Shown piece after piece: positions 29,422 through 36,928 of a DNA stretch of 44,598 nucleotides (position 1 is its first letter; each line of letters opens with the position of its first letter). Under the pieces are notes generated by a model. The model ran no database searches. It was not told the DNA's origin and saw only the letters and a program-made list of their open reading frames with translations. The translations under genes and the position numbers were made by a program. Origin of the DNA: Stenotrophomonas maltophilia (lineage in GTDB: Bacteria > Pseudomonadota > Gammaproteobacteria > Xanthomonadales > Xanthomonadaceae); assembly GCF_013464915.1 (NCBI RefSeq), contig NZ_RAVT01000049.1:11971-56568 (forward strand), written 5' to 3'.

Positions 29422-29722
29422 CAGAAGGGATGCACATCCTCAGTACCGCGCGATGGCTCCACCATCGAAGAAGTTGCAAGCAGGCGGTGATGCCGTGTCA
29501 GCTCAACTGAATGGAAAGGATGCCAGCGACGGTGAGCAAGCGCGCTTTGCAACAAATTGCATGGGAATGCTCGTGGCCGAAACCGACACTTGCGCCGCTC
29601 GAACACCGCTCGGACACCGCTCGGCCATCACAAATCCTTCACCCGGCACGCGTCAATACGCGATCTGCGTGAACCCGGATCTCTCGATGTGTCCACCTGT
29701 TTAGCCAACCTGAGGACGCACC
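29422..29722. other. Divergent autotransporter control region
   Basis: This 301-bp gap serves both autotransporter genes. It holds the TGCAAC-N-AATTGCA site (29548-29561), a GACACT hexamer 23 nt beyond it, a direct repeat of ACACCGCTCGG near 29603-29625, and GAGGA 7 nt before the plus-strand ATG. No SMAG element is present. Confidence 0.55.
29548..29590 (+). promoter_or_regulatory. Surface-regulon operator and predicted promoter (autotransporter 2)
   Basis: The operator TGCAACAAATTGCA is at 29548-29561, followed by TGG so that TTGCATGG is shared with the fimbrial sites. GACACT (29585-29590) follows the TTGCAT by 22 nt, the same hexamer and spacing as at the pilin promoter. The start would lie near 29597, giving a 5' UTR of about 125 nt. 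Confidence 0.6.
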
Positions 29723-32152
29723 ATGAACCACCGTAGCCACTCTCCCCTGTCCCTCCATCCGCTCGGCCGCAGCTTGGCCCTCGCCCTGGCCACGGCTTCC
29801 GCAGCGCCCGTCGCATGGGCTGGCGACCTGGACAACGAGCAGGCCGAGGTGGTCGCTGGCGATCCGGTGGAAGCCTGGAGGCTGTCCAACGGTTCAACGT
29901 TGACGGTAACCGGCGGTACTACCCACCGTATCGATGCCAGCGCGTCCGAGGTCATCCTCGATGGCGCCACGGTGACGCCCGCCAGCCCGGCCGATGGCTA
30001 CGCGATCCGGGCGTCCAATCACGCATCGCTGCGCATCGGCAACAACAGCGCCGTCCTTGACAGCATCAGTGTGCAGGGTGGCAGCACCCTGAGCATTTCC
30101 GGGAGCAGCATCCTGGTGACGTCCGCTGGCATGGACCCCACCGTTGGCTCGTCCTGGGGCGTAGATGTGTCTGCAGCCGGCGCAGGTGCTCAGGATCCCT
30201 CACATGCAGTCATCGATTCCACGCTGATCCAAGTGGATGACGCACCGGACACCAGCCGGGACTACCTGAGCGGCCTGGGAATCCGCGTGATGCGCGGCGA
30301 GATGGACATCATCAATGGCTCACGCATCCTCGCCGCCAACGTGGGCGCCATGCTCTGGGGAGAACGGCTCAACGCTGGCGCGGTGCGACTTAACATCGAC
30401 AACTCCACGCTGCAATCTGGCCGGGGCGCGGCCATTCGCGTGATGCCTTTGTATGACAACACCTACGACATCACCGTGGCCAATGGATCGCAGCTGATCG
30501 GTGGCGATGGCAACGTGCTGCTGGTTGAGAACGCCCTCAACTTTGCATCTCCTGCCCGCACCGACGTGCGCTTCACCGTGGATGACTCCCGCCTGGTCGG
30601 CAACGTGACCTTCGACCCCACCACCGTCACCAACGGCACGCTGGACGTGATCCTGCGCAACGAGGCGCAGATCGATGGCCGCTTCATCAACGTTTCCAGC
30701 GCCAGCATCGACGGCGACAGCGCCTGGCTGCTGACCGGCGACAGCAACGTTGGCCAGATCAACCTCGGCGCTACCGGTACGGTAGCACTGGGCGATGGCA
30801 GCAGCTTCAACACGCTCAACGTGGACAGCTTCACCGGCAATGGCGGCACCCTTGGCTTCAACACCGTGCTGGGCGATGACAGCTCGGCCACCGACAGGCT
30901 GATCATCAGCGGCGACGCCAACGGCCAGGCCAACGTGCGCGTGCACAACGCTGGCGGCGCCGGCGCGCAGACCAGCAAGGGCATCGAGCTGATCCGCATC
31001 GGCGGCGCGTCCAACGCGCAGTTCGATCTGGTCGGCCGCGCGGTGGGCGGCTCCTACGAGTACTTCCTGTTCAAGGATGCGACCGACGGCGGCTGGTACC
31101 TGCGTTCGCAGCTGGCGACCGCGCCGGACCCGTGCGTGGTCAACCCGACGCTGCCGGAGTGCCAGCTGATTGTCGACCCGATTGATCCGGTCGACCCCAT
31201 TGACCCGATCGACCCGGTGGACCCGATCACCCCGATTCCGGTGCTGCGCCCGGAGGCCGGCGCCTACCTGGCCAACCAGTTCGCGCTGGACCAGCTGCTG
31301 CGCCACCCGTGGCGCGACCGCCAGGGCGGCAGCCGCGCCGACGACGGCGTGCGCGGCTGGGCGCGCGTGGACGGCACGCAGAGCAAGCTGTCGGCGGTGG
31401 AAGATCAGCTCGACCTGCGCGTGGACCGCTCGCGCCTGCAACTGGGTGCTGACCTGGGCGTGTTCGACGACGGCCACGGCCGCGTGGGCGTGATGGGCAC
31501 CGTGGCCCAGTCCAGCGCCACCTCGCGCTCGCTGCTGACCGGCTATAGCGCCAAGGGCAAGGTGGAAGGTGGCGCGCTGGGCGTGTATGGCAACTGGACG
31601 ACCGATGCGCTGTACGTGGATGCCAGCGTGCAGCGCGGCCAGTTCCGCAACCGCGTACAGGGCGAAGGCCTGGCCGAGGAACGCTACGACTCGGACATCT
31701 GGCAGTCCTCGCTGGAAGCGGGCTACCGCTTCGGCATCGGCCAGATCGGCAGCACCGCGCTGAGCCTGCAGCCGGAGCTGCAGCTGGTCTACACCGATGC
31801 GAACATCGACCGTCATGAAGAAACCAATGGCACCGTGGTGCGCAGCCTGGGTGACAGCGGCCTGTCCGGTCGCGCTGGTCTGCGCCTGCAGGGTGAAGGC
31901 CATTCCGCTGCGGGTGCTTCGGTGAGCCCGTACGTGGTGGCCAACTGGTACCGCGACGGTGCCAGCAATGGCATGGCCTTCGACGATGAAGCGCTGAAGG
32001 CCAGCGTGCCGCGCAACCGTTACGAGTTGAACGCCGGTGCGCGTGTGGACTTCCAGTCCGGCCTGAGTGCCTGGGGCGGGCTGGGCGTGATGCGCGGCGA
32101 CCACGGCTACCGCGAAGCGACGGCGAACGTGAGCGTTGCCTATAAGTGGTAA
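29723..32152 (+). CDS. Autotransporter (type Va), shorter paralog
   Basis: This 809-residue protein has a signal peptide (about 1-33, APVAWAG), a beta-helical passenger (about 35-470), an Asp-Pro-Ile/Val repeat linker (485-505) and a 12-strand barrel (about 540-809) ending VSVAYKW. The end of the passenger and the barrel resemble the divergent neighbour closely (e.g. FNTL..., AVGGSYEYFLF, VLRPEAGAYLANQ), while the passenger body does not align well. GAGGA lies 8 nt before the ATG. Probably an adhesin; no catalytic motif seen. Expression may be tied to the fimbriae through the shared operator. Confidence 0.9.
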   Translation: MNHRSHSPLSLHPLGRSLALALATASAAPVAWAGDLDNEQAEVVAGDPVEAWRLSNGSTLTVTGGTTHRIDASASEVILDGATVTPASPADGYAIRASNHASLRIGNNSAVLDSISVQGGSTLSISGSSILVTSAGMDPTVGSSWGVDVSAAGAGAQDPSHAVIDSTLIQVDDAPDTSRDYLSGLGIRVMRGEMDIINGSRILAANVGAMLWGERLNAGAVRLNIDNSTLQSGRGAAIRVMPLYDNTYDITVANGSQLIGGDGNVLLVENALNFASPARTDVRFTVDDSRLVGNVTFDPTTVTNGTLDVILRNEAQIDGRFINVSSASIDGDSAWLLTGDSNVGQINLGATGTVALGDGSSFNTLNVDSFTGNGGTLGFNTVLGDDSSATDRLIISGDANGQANVRVHNAGGAGAQTSKGIELIRIGGASNAQFDLVGRAVGGSYEYFLFKDATDGGWYLRSQLATAPDPCVVNPTLPECQLIVDPIDPVDPIDPIDPVDPITPIPVLRPEAGAYLANQFALDQLLRHPWRDRQGGSRADDGVRGWARVDGTQSKLSAVEDQLDLRVDRSRLQLGADLGVFDDGHGRVGVMGTVAQSSATSRSLLTGYSAKGKVEGGALGVYGNWTTDALYVDASVQRGQFRNRVQGEGLAEERYDSDIWQSSLEAGYRFGIGQIGSTALSLQPELQLVYTDANIDRHEETNGTVVRSLGDSGLSGRAGLRLQGEGHSAAGASVSPYVVANWYRDGASNGMAFDDEALKASVPRNRYELNAGARVDFQSGLSAWGGLGVMRGDHGYREATANVSVAYKW
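31175..31234 (+). repeat. In-frame Asp-Pro-Ile/Val repeat
   Basis: About six 9-bp units encode DPI or DPV between the passenger and the barrel of autotransporter 2. Such repeats can expand and contract in frame, changing linker length. Confidence 0.7.
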
Positions 32153-32162
32153 GGCAAGGGAG

Positions 32163-32190
32163 GCACCGGGTAGGCAATTGCCCGGTGCTT
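32163..32190 (+). terminator. Hairpin terminator between autotransporter 2 and the zincin gene
   Basis: Stem GCACCGGG/CCCGGTGC with a 10-nt loop is followed by TTCT. It starts 11 nt past the autotransporter stop. The opposite-strand gene also ends here, so it may work both ways. Confidence 0.6.
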
Positions 32191-32194
32191 CTGC

Positions 32195-32950
32195 TCAACC
32201 ACGGCTCGCCAGTTGTCGGTAGACAAACGGTGCAGCAAGCGCCTGCGCCTCTTCGTCATCAACGTGGGCATCAACGCATGCGCGGTACGCTGCAGTGTCG
32301 GTCACCGCAGAGAATTTTCCGAAGTGCGCCCTGACACGCTTCAGATCGTTGTCGGGAATCTTGCGAGTGGACTCATACGCCGAACGGTAGTTGGCATCGT
32401 AGGCAACCGCGCGCGAGCCCACCGGCTGCGTGGCACCATGGGGCCGCATGTACTCTGAATACACGACCTCGGCGAACTTCACGGCCACGCCCTCCTCGAT
32501 GGCGGCTACAGGCGTGACCGCGACGTCAGCGATCGGATCAAGCAGATGCAGGCTCTCGTGGGCAAGCTCATAGATCACGTCAGACCAGATAACGGAGCCG
32601 CCGCCGATTCCGATCCCGTACAGATCATCTTCTCCGCAGTTGAAAACGCCGGAATTCAGCCGATTGCTGGACCCAGGCAATTGATCCATGAAGAACGGAA
32701 GTTCGCGGACGCGATGACGTCCTGCCGACCCGTAGAGCGCTTCGGCCCGCGCGACGAGGCAGCCCTGGAGCATCGCCAAGGCCGCCCAGTTCGCATCCCC
32801 ACCATCGCGCGGCATTCCGGTCATGGCAGTTGTCTTCTTGTTCACCGCCGCAATGAAGCGATGTCTCTGCGCAGGATCCTTCTCCAGGCTTTCAATCAGC
32901 GAAGCAAGCACGTTCCGTACAAATTCCCGCTGTGATTCATCTGCCGTCAT
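32195..32950 (-). CDS. Zincin-like (HExxH) protein of unknown function
   Basis: From the ATG at 32950 this is 251 residues, with no signal peptide or membrane segment. The sequence HESLH (131-135) is an HExxH zinc motif, and the following IEEGVAVKFAE (151-161) can supply the third Glu ligand (E152 or E153), a gluzincin-type layout. The family is not one I recognise; a distant resemblance to M90/M91-type peptidases cannot be judged here. A GTG start at 33004 would add 18 residues. The gene has a poorer ribosome site (GGTGGG, 7 nt) and slightly lower GC than its neighbours, and it looks like an accessory gene between autotransporter and kinase. It could be a housekeeping protease, an effector or a non-enzymatic relative. 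Confidence 0.6.
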   Translation of the reverse strand: MTADESQREFVRNVLASLIESLEKDPAQRHRFIAAVNKKTTAMTGMPRDGGDANWAALAMLQGCLVARAEALYGSAGRHRVRELPFFMDQLPGSSNRLNSGVFNCGEDDLYGIGIGGGSVIWSDVIYELAHESLHLLDPIADVAVTPVAAIEEGVAVKFAEVVYSEYMRPHGATQPVGSRAVAYDANYRSAYESTRKIPDNDLKRVRAHFGKFSAVTDTAAYRACVDAHVDDEEAQALAAPFVYRQLASRG

Positions 32951-33127
32951 CGCACTGCCCACCCTCGCTACTGTTGTCCAGACACTATCCGCAACTTTCA
33001 GCACTCAGGGAAGTTCGGCAGAACATGACGCAATCAGCACCATCACGCTGATGCAGATGATCAATGTCCTGCATTCATGGGACTACCTGTTCTTCGAGAT
33101 TTGAAACGATTCTCATTGGAATCGCTG
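32951..33127. other. AT-richer control region between zincin gene and small ORF
   Basis: This 177-bp stretch has lower GC than its surroundings. It contains the Fur-like site at 33105-33117. No other recognisable element or ORF was found. Confidence 0.4.
33105..33117 (-). promoter_or_regulatory. Fur-like site
   Basis: On the minus strand it reads AATGAGAATCGTT, matching the usual Fur core AATGATAATCATT at 11 of 13 positions. It ends 10 nt before the ATG of the small ORF, where a bound repressor would block transcription. Confidence 0.45.
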
Positions 33128-33358
33128 ATGCCCCATGTGAATCATGACTCGTCACCACAGGGCCAACAGATGGCTATGGCGCGCATCGACCTTGCCACTG
33201 CCGGGCTGACCTTCCTGCTGGAATTGCTGCACGCCAGCGCGCGCGTCCGTTTGGATGGCCAGGGCGGCCAACCGCTGGGTGACGACGCACGGGCAGGCCT
33301 GCTGCTGGCCTGCCGCGGGCTGGCCGAGCATGTGGATGTGCCGCTGCGGGCGGCGTAA
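33128..33358 (+). CDS. Small protein of unknown function
   Basis: The 76-residue product is mostly helical, with two amphipathic helices (about 18-43 and 50-70) and no signal or membrane segment. GGAA lies 6 nt before the ATG. I do not recognise the family. It starts right after the Fur-like site and ends 83 nt before the sensor kinase, in the same direction, so it may be an iron-responsive leader gene of that unit. Coding is supported by position and codon use only. Confidence 0.45.
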   Translation: MPHVNHDSSPQGQQMAMARIDLATAGLTFLLELLHASARVRLDGQGGQPLGDDARAGLLLACRGLAEHVDVPLRAA

Positions 33359-33441
33359 TGGCATGACCGCCGGGCCGCCGCTTGCACGGGCGTGTCGTGC
33401 CCGGCACTCTGTGCGCGGGCCCCTATCTGCAGGGTTGTGCC

Positions 33442-36381
33442 ATGGCGTCACCGACCGACTCCGTGCTTGCCACCCTGCGACACCTGCAACGCAGGGTGCT
33501 GTTTGGCGGCGGCGCGATCCTGACCGTACTGCTGCTGGCTGCCGGCGCTGCGGCCCTGTGGCTGCGGCTGGAAACCGTGCACCAGGAAGAGCGTGATGCC
33601 CTGCGCCGCGGCCTGCAGACCGTGGACCGCTACATTGGCGAACGCAGGCGCGCCTACGTCGCCAGCCTGAACACCAATACCACCCTGTGGGCGACGCAGC
33701 AGCCCGTACTGGTGGCCCGCGGCATGCCCCTCGCCGAACGCCTGGCGGCGCAGCAGGGCCAGGTACAGGTGCTGGCGCCCGGCGCACTGTCGGTTCCCTG
33801 GCTGGCCGTGTCGCCACCGCAGCGCCGCCTTGCACCGCAGGCTCAGGCCGCTTTCCTGGGCATGGTGGAAACCTATTCGGCCTACATGGCCGCCACGGTG
33901 GCGGCGCAGGATTCGCCCACCTCGCTTATTTCCTACACCTACGAACCGGAAGGGCGCCTGTTCGCGGTGGCCGGGCTGCAGGACGAAGCCCAGCTGCTGC
34001 GCACCATGGGCATGCAGACCCGCGAACAGGCCCTGGCCGCACTGCGCCGTACCGCCGACGAAGGCTGGCAGGATGCGGGAACAGGCACCGAAATCGCCCT
34101 GCCCAGCGGGCGCCTGCGTGTGTACTACGGGCGCAATCCATTTACCGGTCAGGACGCACTGGTGACCCAGATGCGCCTGCGCAGCGAAGGCACGCCCTTT
34201 GCCCACCGCCTCACGTTCGAGCCGCTGCATGCGCTGCACGAACGGCTGACCGAAGCCGCTGCGGGGGGATGGCAGGTAGTGGACCGGCAGGGTCGCGACG
34301 TGCTGCATGCCACTGCCACAGAGGCACCGCCGGCCAGCCAACCGTTGAACGGCAACCACCGCTTCGAGGTATCAGCGCCGCTGCGCGGTGTGGACTGGGT
34401 GCTGGTACGGTCCTACCGCTGGACCGACGTCTGGGCCACGCAACGCGTCTATCTGCTGGCGGCTGCGCTGATGCTGGCCGTACTGCTGGGCGCGCTGTGG
34501 GCGGTGCTGCTGCGGGTGGACCGGCGCGTGCTGCGGCCGGCGCTGGAGCAGGCTGCACGCGTGCATGAAAGCGAGGCGTTGAGCCGGTCCCTGATCGAAA
34601 CCTCGCCGGTGGGCCTGTGCCTGCTGGACCAGCAGAGCGGGCAGCTGATCCTGCACAACCAGGCGCTGGAACAGCTGGCGGCCAGCAGCGACCACGGCCT
34701 GACGGCGCTGGTGCAGCACCTGCTGCAGGACGTCGGCAGCAGGGACCAGGGGCAGCCCTTCCAGGCACCTGCCGACGATGGCGGCACGCCCCCTCGTTTC
34801 CTGCGATCCATCGTCGCCGCCTCGCGCTACCAGCAGCGGGCGATCTGGGTCTTTGCCGTGACCGATGTGACCGCGCAGGAAGAAACCCGGCAACGGCTGC
34901 TGGACGCGCGCCACCACGCCGAGCAGGCCCGCCACGATGCGGAAGCCGCCGACCACGCCAAGACCGCCTTCGTGGCGATGATCAGCCATGAGATACGCAC
35001 GCCCCTCAGCGGTGTTCTGGGGCATCTGGAACTGCTTGCACGCCAGCCCATGGCAGCGGTGGCGCAGGAGCACGCCGCGCGCGCGCGCGCCGCCGCTGGC
35101 GTGCTGCAGTGGCTGGTGAATGACACGCTGGACCTGTCGCGCATCGAAGCGGGGCTGATGCAGCTGGAACCGGTGACCTTCGACCCGCGCGCCCTGCTGC
35201 GGCAGACCGCCACCCTGTTCGGGCCACAGGCAGCGGCCAAGGGGGTGCAGCTGGTGGTGCAGAGCGCCGATACGGTGGCAGCGGCGTACCACGCCGATGC
35301 CCATCGGCTGGCACAGATCATCAACAACTTCGTCGGCAATGCGCTGAAGTTCACCGATGCGGGAACAGTGACGATCCGCGTTGATGCCCGCGGTCGGCCC
35401 GACGGGACCGAAGGCCTGCGCTTCGAGGTCTGCGACACCGGGCCAGGCATCGCCGCCGAGGACCAGGCGACGTTGTTCACGCCCTTCGTGCAGGCCGATG
35501 CCGGCAGGCAGCACGGCGGTAGCGGACTGGGGCTGGCGCTGTGCCAGCGGTTTGCCGAGCTGATGGGGGGCACGGTGGGTGTAGACAGTACGCCCGGTTC
35601 GGGCAGTTGCTTCCACGTGGAGGTGCCGGCAACGCATGCCACCGCCGTGGCGTCGACCTCGCCCACGGTGAATCCCGCAGTGGGTGCGCAGTTGCCGGGT
35701 GGCCACGCACTGCTGGTGGATGACAGCGTGATCAGCCGAGATGTGACGCTGGCGCAACTGCAGGCGCTGGGCTGGCGAGTGACCACCGCCACAGACGGCA
35801 TTGAAGCGTGGGAATGCTGGCGTGACGGCCGGTTCGACCTTGTCCTGACCGATCTGAACATGCCGCGCATGGATGGCTACGCACTTGCACGCAGGCTGTG
35901 CGCAGACAACGCCCGCGTTCCCATCGTGGCCCTGACCGCCAGTGCATTGCCCGACGACGCTGAGCGGGCACGTGCGGCCGGCGTGATGCGGTTGCTGCTG
36001 AAGCCGCTGGATCTGGATGCGCTGCAGGCCGCGCTGCATTCCATCGATCTGTGGCACGCGGTGCCCACCGCGGCAACGCCGCTGATGAGCGACGCCGTGC
36101 TGGCGCAGATGCGCGATGCCTTCCTGAAAACGGCACGCCGGGATCTGGATTCACTGCGCCAGGCCATGGACATGGGCGATTCCACTGCGATGACCGACCT
36201 GCTGCACAGCTTTGCCGGGGCCCTGGTCTTTCTTGGGCAGAAGGATGCCGCGCAGGCCTGCCAACGGGCCGAGCAGTCACTGCAGGCCACCGGCGCAGCG
36301 GATGCTGTGGCGATGGCCAGTGTTGTCGAGGCCATCGCATGGGTCACGACCAGCGTGGAAGGTTTCGAAACGCCGAAGTGA
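33442..36381 (+). CDS. Hybrid sensor histidine kinase with receiver and HPt domains
   Basis: This 979-residue protein is an unorthodox (BvgS/EvgS-type layout) two-component kinase. It has membrane segment 1 (about 18-40), a periplasmic sensor of about 295 residues, segment 2 (about 336-358), a PAS-like region (about 375-490), HisKA with H516 in SHEIRTPLSG, HATPase_c (NNFVGNALKF, DTGPGI, GGSGLGLAL), a receiver with D804 in LTDLNMPRMDG, and a C-terminal HPt domain with H922 (LLHSFAGAL, in place of the usual H-x-x-K-G). The periplasmic ligand is unknown. No response regulator gene is in the window. Its place next to fimbrial genes suggests it controls them (inference). I use the ATG at 33442; a longer frame begins at 33382. 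Confidence 0.92.
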   Translation: MASPTDSVLATLRHLQRRVLFGGGAILTVLLLAAGAAALWLRLETVHQEERDALRRGLQTVDRYIGERRRAYVASLNTNTTLWATQQPVLVARGMPLAERLAAQQGQVQVLAPGALSVPWLAVSPPQRRLAPQAQAAFLGMVETYSAYMAATVAAQDSPTSLISYTYEPEGRLFAVAGLQDEAQLLRTMGMQTREQALAALRRTADEGWQDAGTGTEIALPSGRLRVYYGRNPFTGQDALVTQMRLRSEGTPFAHRLTFEPLHALHERLTEAAAGGWQVVDRQGRDVLHATATEAPPASQPLNGNHRFEVSAPLRGVDWVLVRSYRWTDVWATQRVYLLAAALMLAVLLGALWAVLLRVDRRVLRPALEQAARVHESEALSRSLIETSPVGLCLLDQQSGQLILHNQALEQLAASSDHGLTALVQHLLQDVGSRDQGQPFQAPADDGGTPPRFLRSIVAASRYQQRAIWVFAVTDVTAQEETRQRLLDARHHAEQARHDAEAADHAKTAFVAMISHEIRTPLSGVLGHLELLARQPMAAVAQEHAARARAAAGVLQWLVNDTLDLSRIEAGLMQLEPVTFDPRALLRQTATLFGPQAAAKGVQLVVQSADTVAAAYHADAHRLAQIINNFVGNALKFTDAGTVTIRVDARGRPDGTEGLRFEVCDTGPGIAAEDQATLFTPFVQADAGRQHGGSGLGLALCQRFAELMGGTVGVDSTPGSGSCFHVEVPATHATAVASTSPTVNPAVGAQLPGGHALLVDDSVISRDVTLAQLQALGWRVTTATDGIEAWECWRDGRFDLVLTDLNMPRMDGYALARRLCADNARVPIVALTASALPDDAERARAAGVMRLLLKPLDLDALQAALHSIDLWHAVPTAATPLMSDAVLAQMRDAFLKTARRDLDSLRQAMDMGDSTAMTDLLHSFAGALVFLGQKDAAQACQRAEQSLQATGAADAVAMASVVEAIAWVTTSVEGFETPK

Positions 36382-36396
36382 TGAGGCGCTGGATCT

Positions 36397-36897
36397 TCAG
36401 TCGTAGGCGGCGGTGACGACAATCTCGGTGGAGATGTTGCCCGCATTGATGCCGCTGGTGGTGGCGATGTAGTAGCCCGCGCGCAGCGGGTAACTGGCCG
36501 TGGCGCCCGATACGGTCACCGGAATATCGGCATCGCCTTTCTTCAGATAGGTATTGCCGCTGGTACCGGACAACAGCGCGATGGACACGCCCGTAGCGGG
36601 CGTTGTACTGGCGGTGTTCTTCCAACGCTGTGCATCGCCATCGGCCGCGGTGCCGTCGAAGGACAGCCGCGCACGGGCCACGCCCACGCAGCCGGTGAAG
36701 TTCAGCGTGCCGGTCTTCAGCTTGCTGGGCGTGGCCGCTGTCATCTCGTCAGCCTTGACCGGGTCCAGGGTGATGGCCGGCGCGGCCAGGGTGCAGGTGC
36801 CGGGCAGCACTCGCCCGGTGATCGAAAGCGTGGCGGTATCGGCCAGCGCGGCTGCGGGTGTGGCCAGCAGCAACATCAGTACGGCAGTGCGGGACAT
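36397..36897 (-). CDS. Fimbrial subunit (minor or terminal pilin)
   Basis: This 166-residue secreted pilin has a signal peptide (about 1-20, ALAD), a Cys near residue 35 pairing with one near 69, and the usual C-terminal beta-strand with a penultimate Tyr (TAAYD). It is the last gene of the minus-strand unit, 31 nt after the usher. GGAG lies 6 nt before the ATG. It converges on the kinase gene with a 15-bp gap. Whether it is the anchor, terminator or an alternative shaft subunit is unknown. Confidence 0.85.
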   Translation of the reverse strand: MSRTAVLMLLLATPAAALADTATLSITGRVLPGTCTLAAPAITLDPVKADEMTAATPSKLKTGTLNFTGCVGVARARLSFDGTAADGDAQRWKNTASTTPATGVSIALLSGTSGNTYLKKGDADIPVTVSGATASYPLRAGYYIATTSGINAGNISTEIVVTAAYD

Positions 36898-36928
36898 ATC
36901 GGTCTCCAGTAGTAACAAGGATCACGCG

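Noticed and set aside
32195..32950. Zincin-like protein as MtfA (M90)
   Set aside because: HESLHLLD resembles HEFAHQLD, but the surrounding sequence does not follow that family convincingly, so no name was given.
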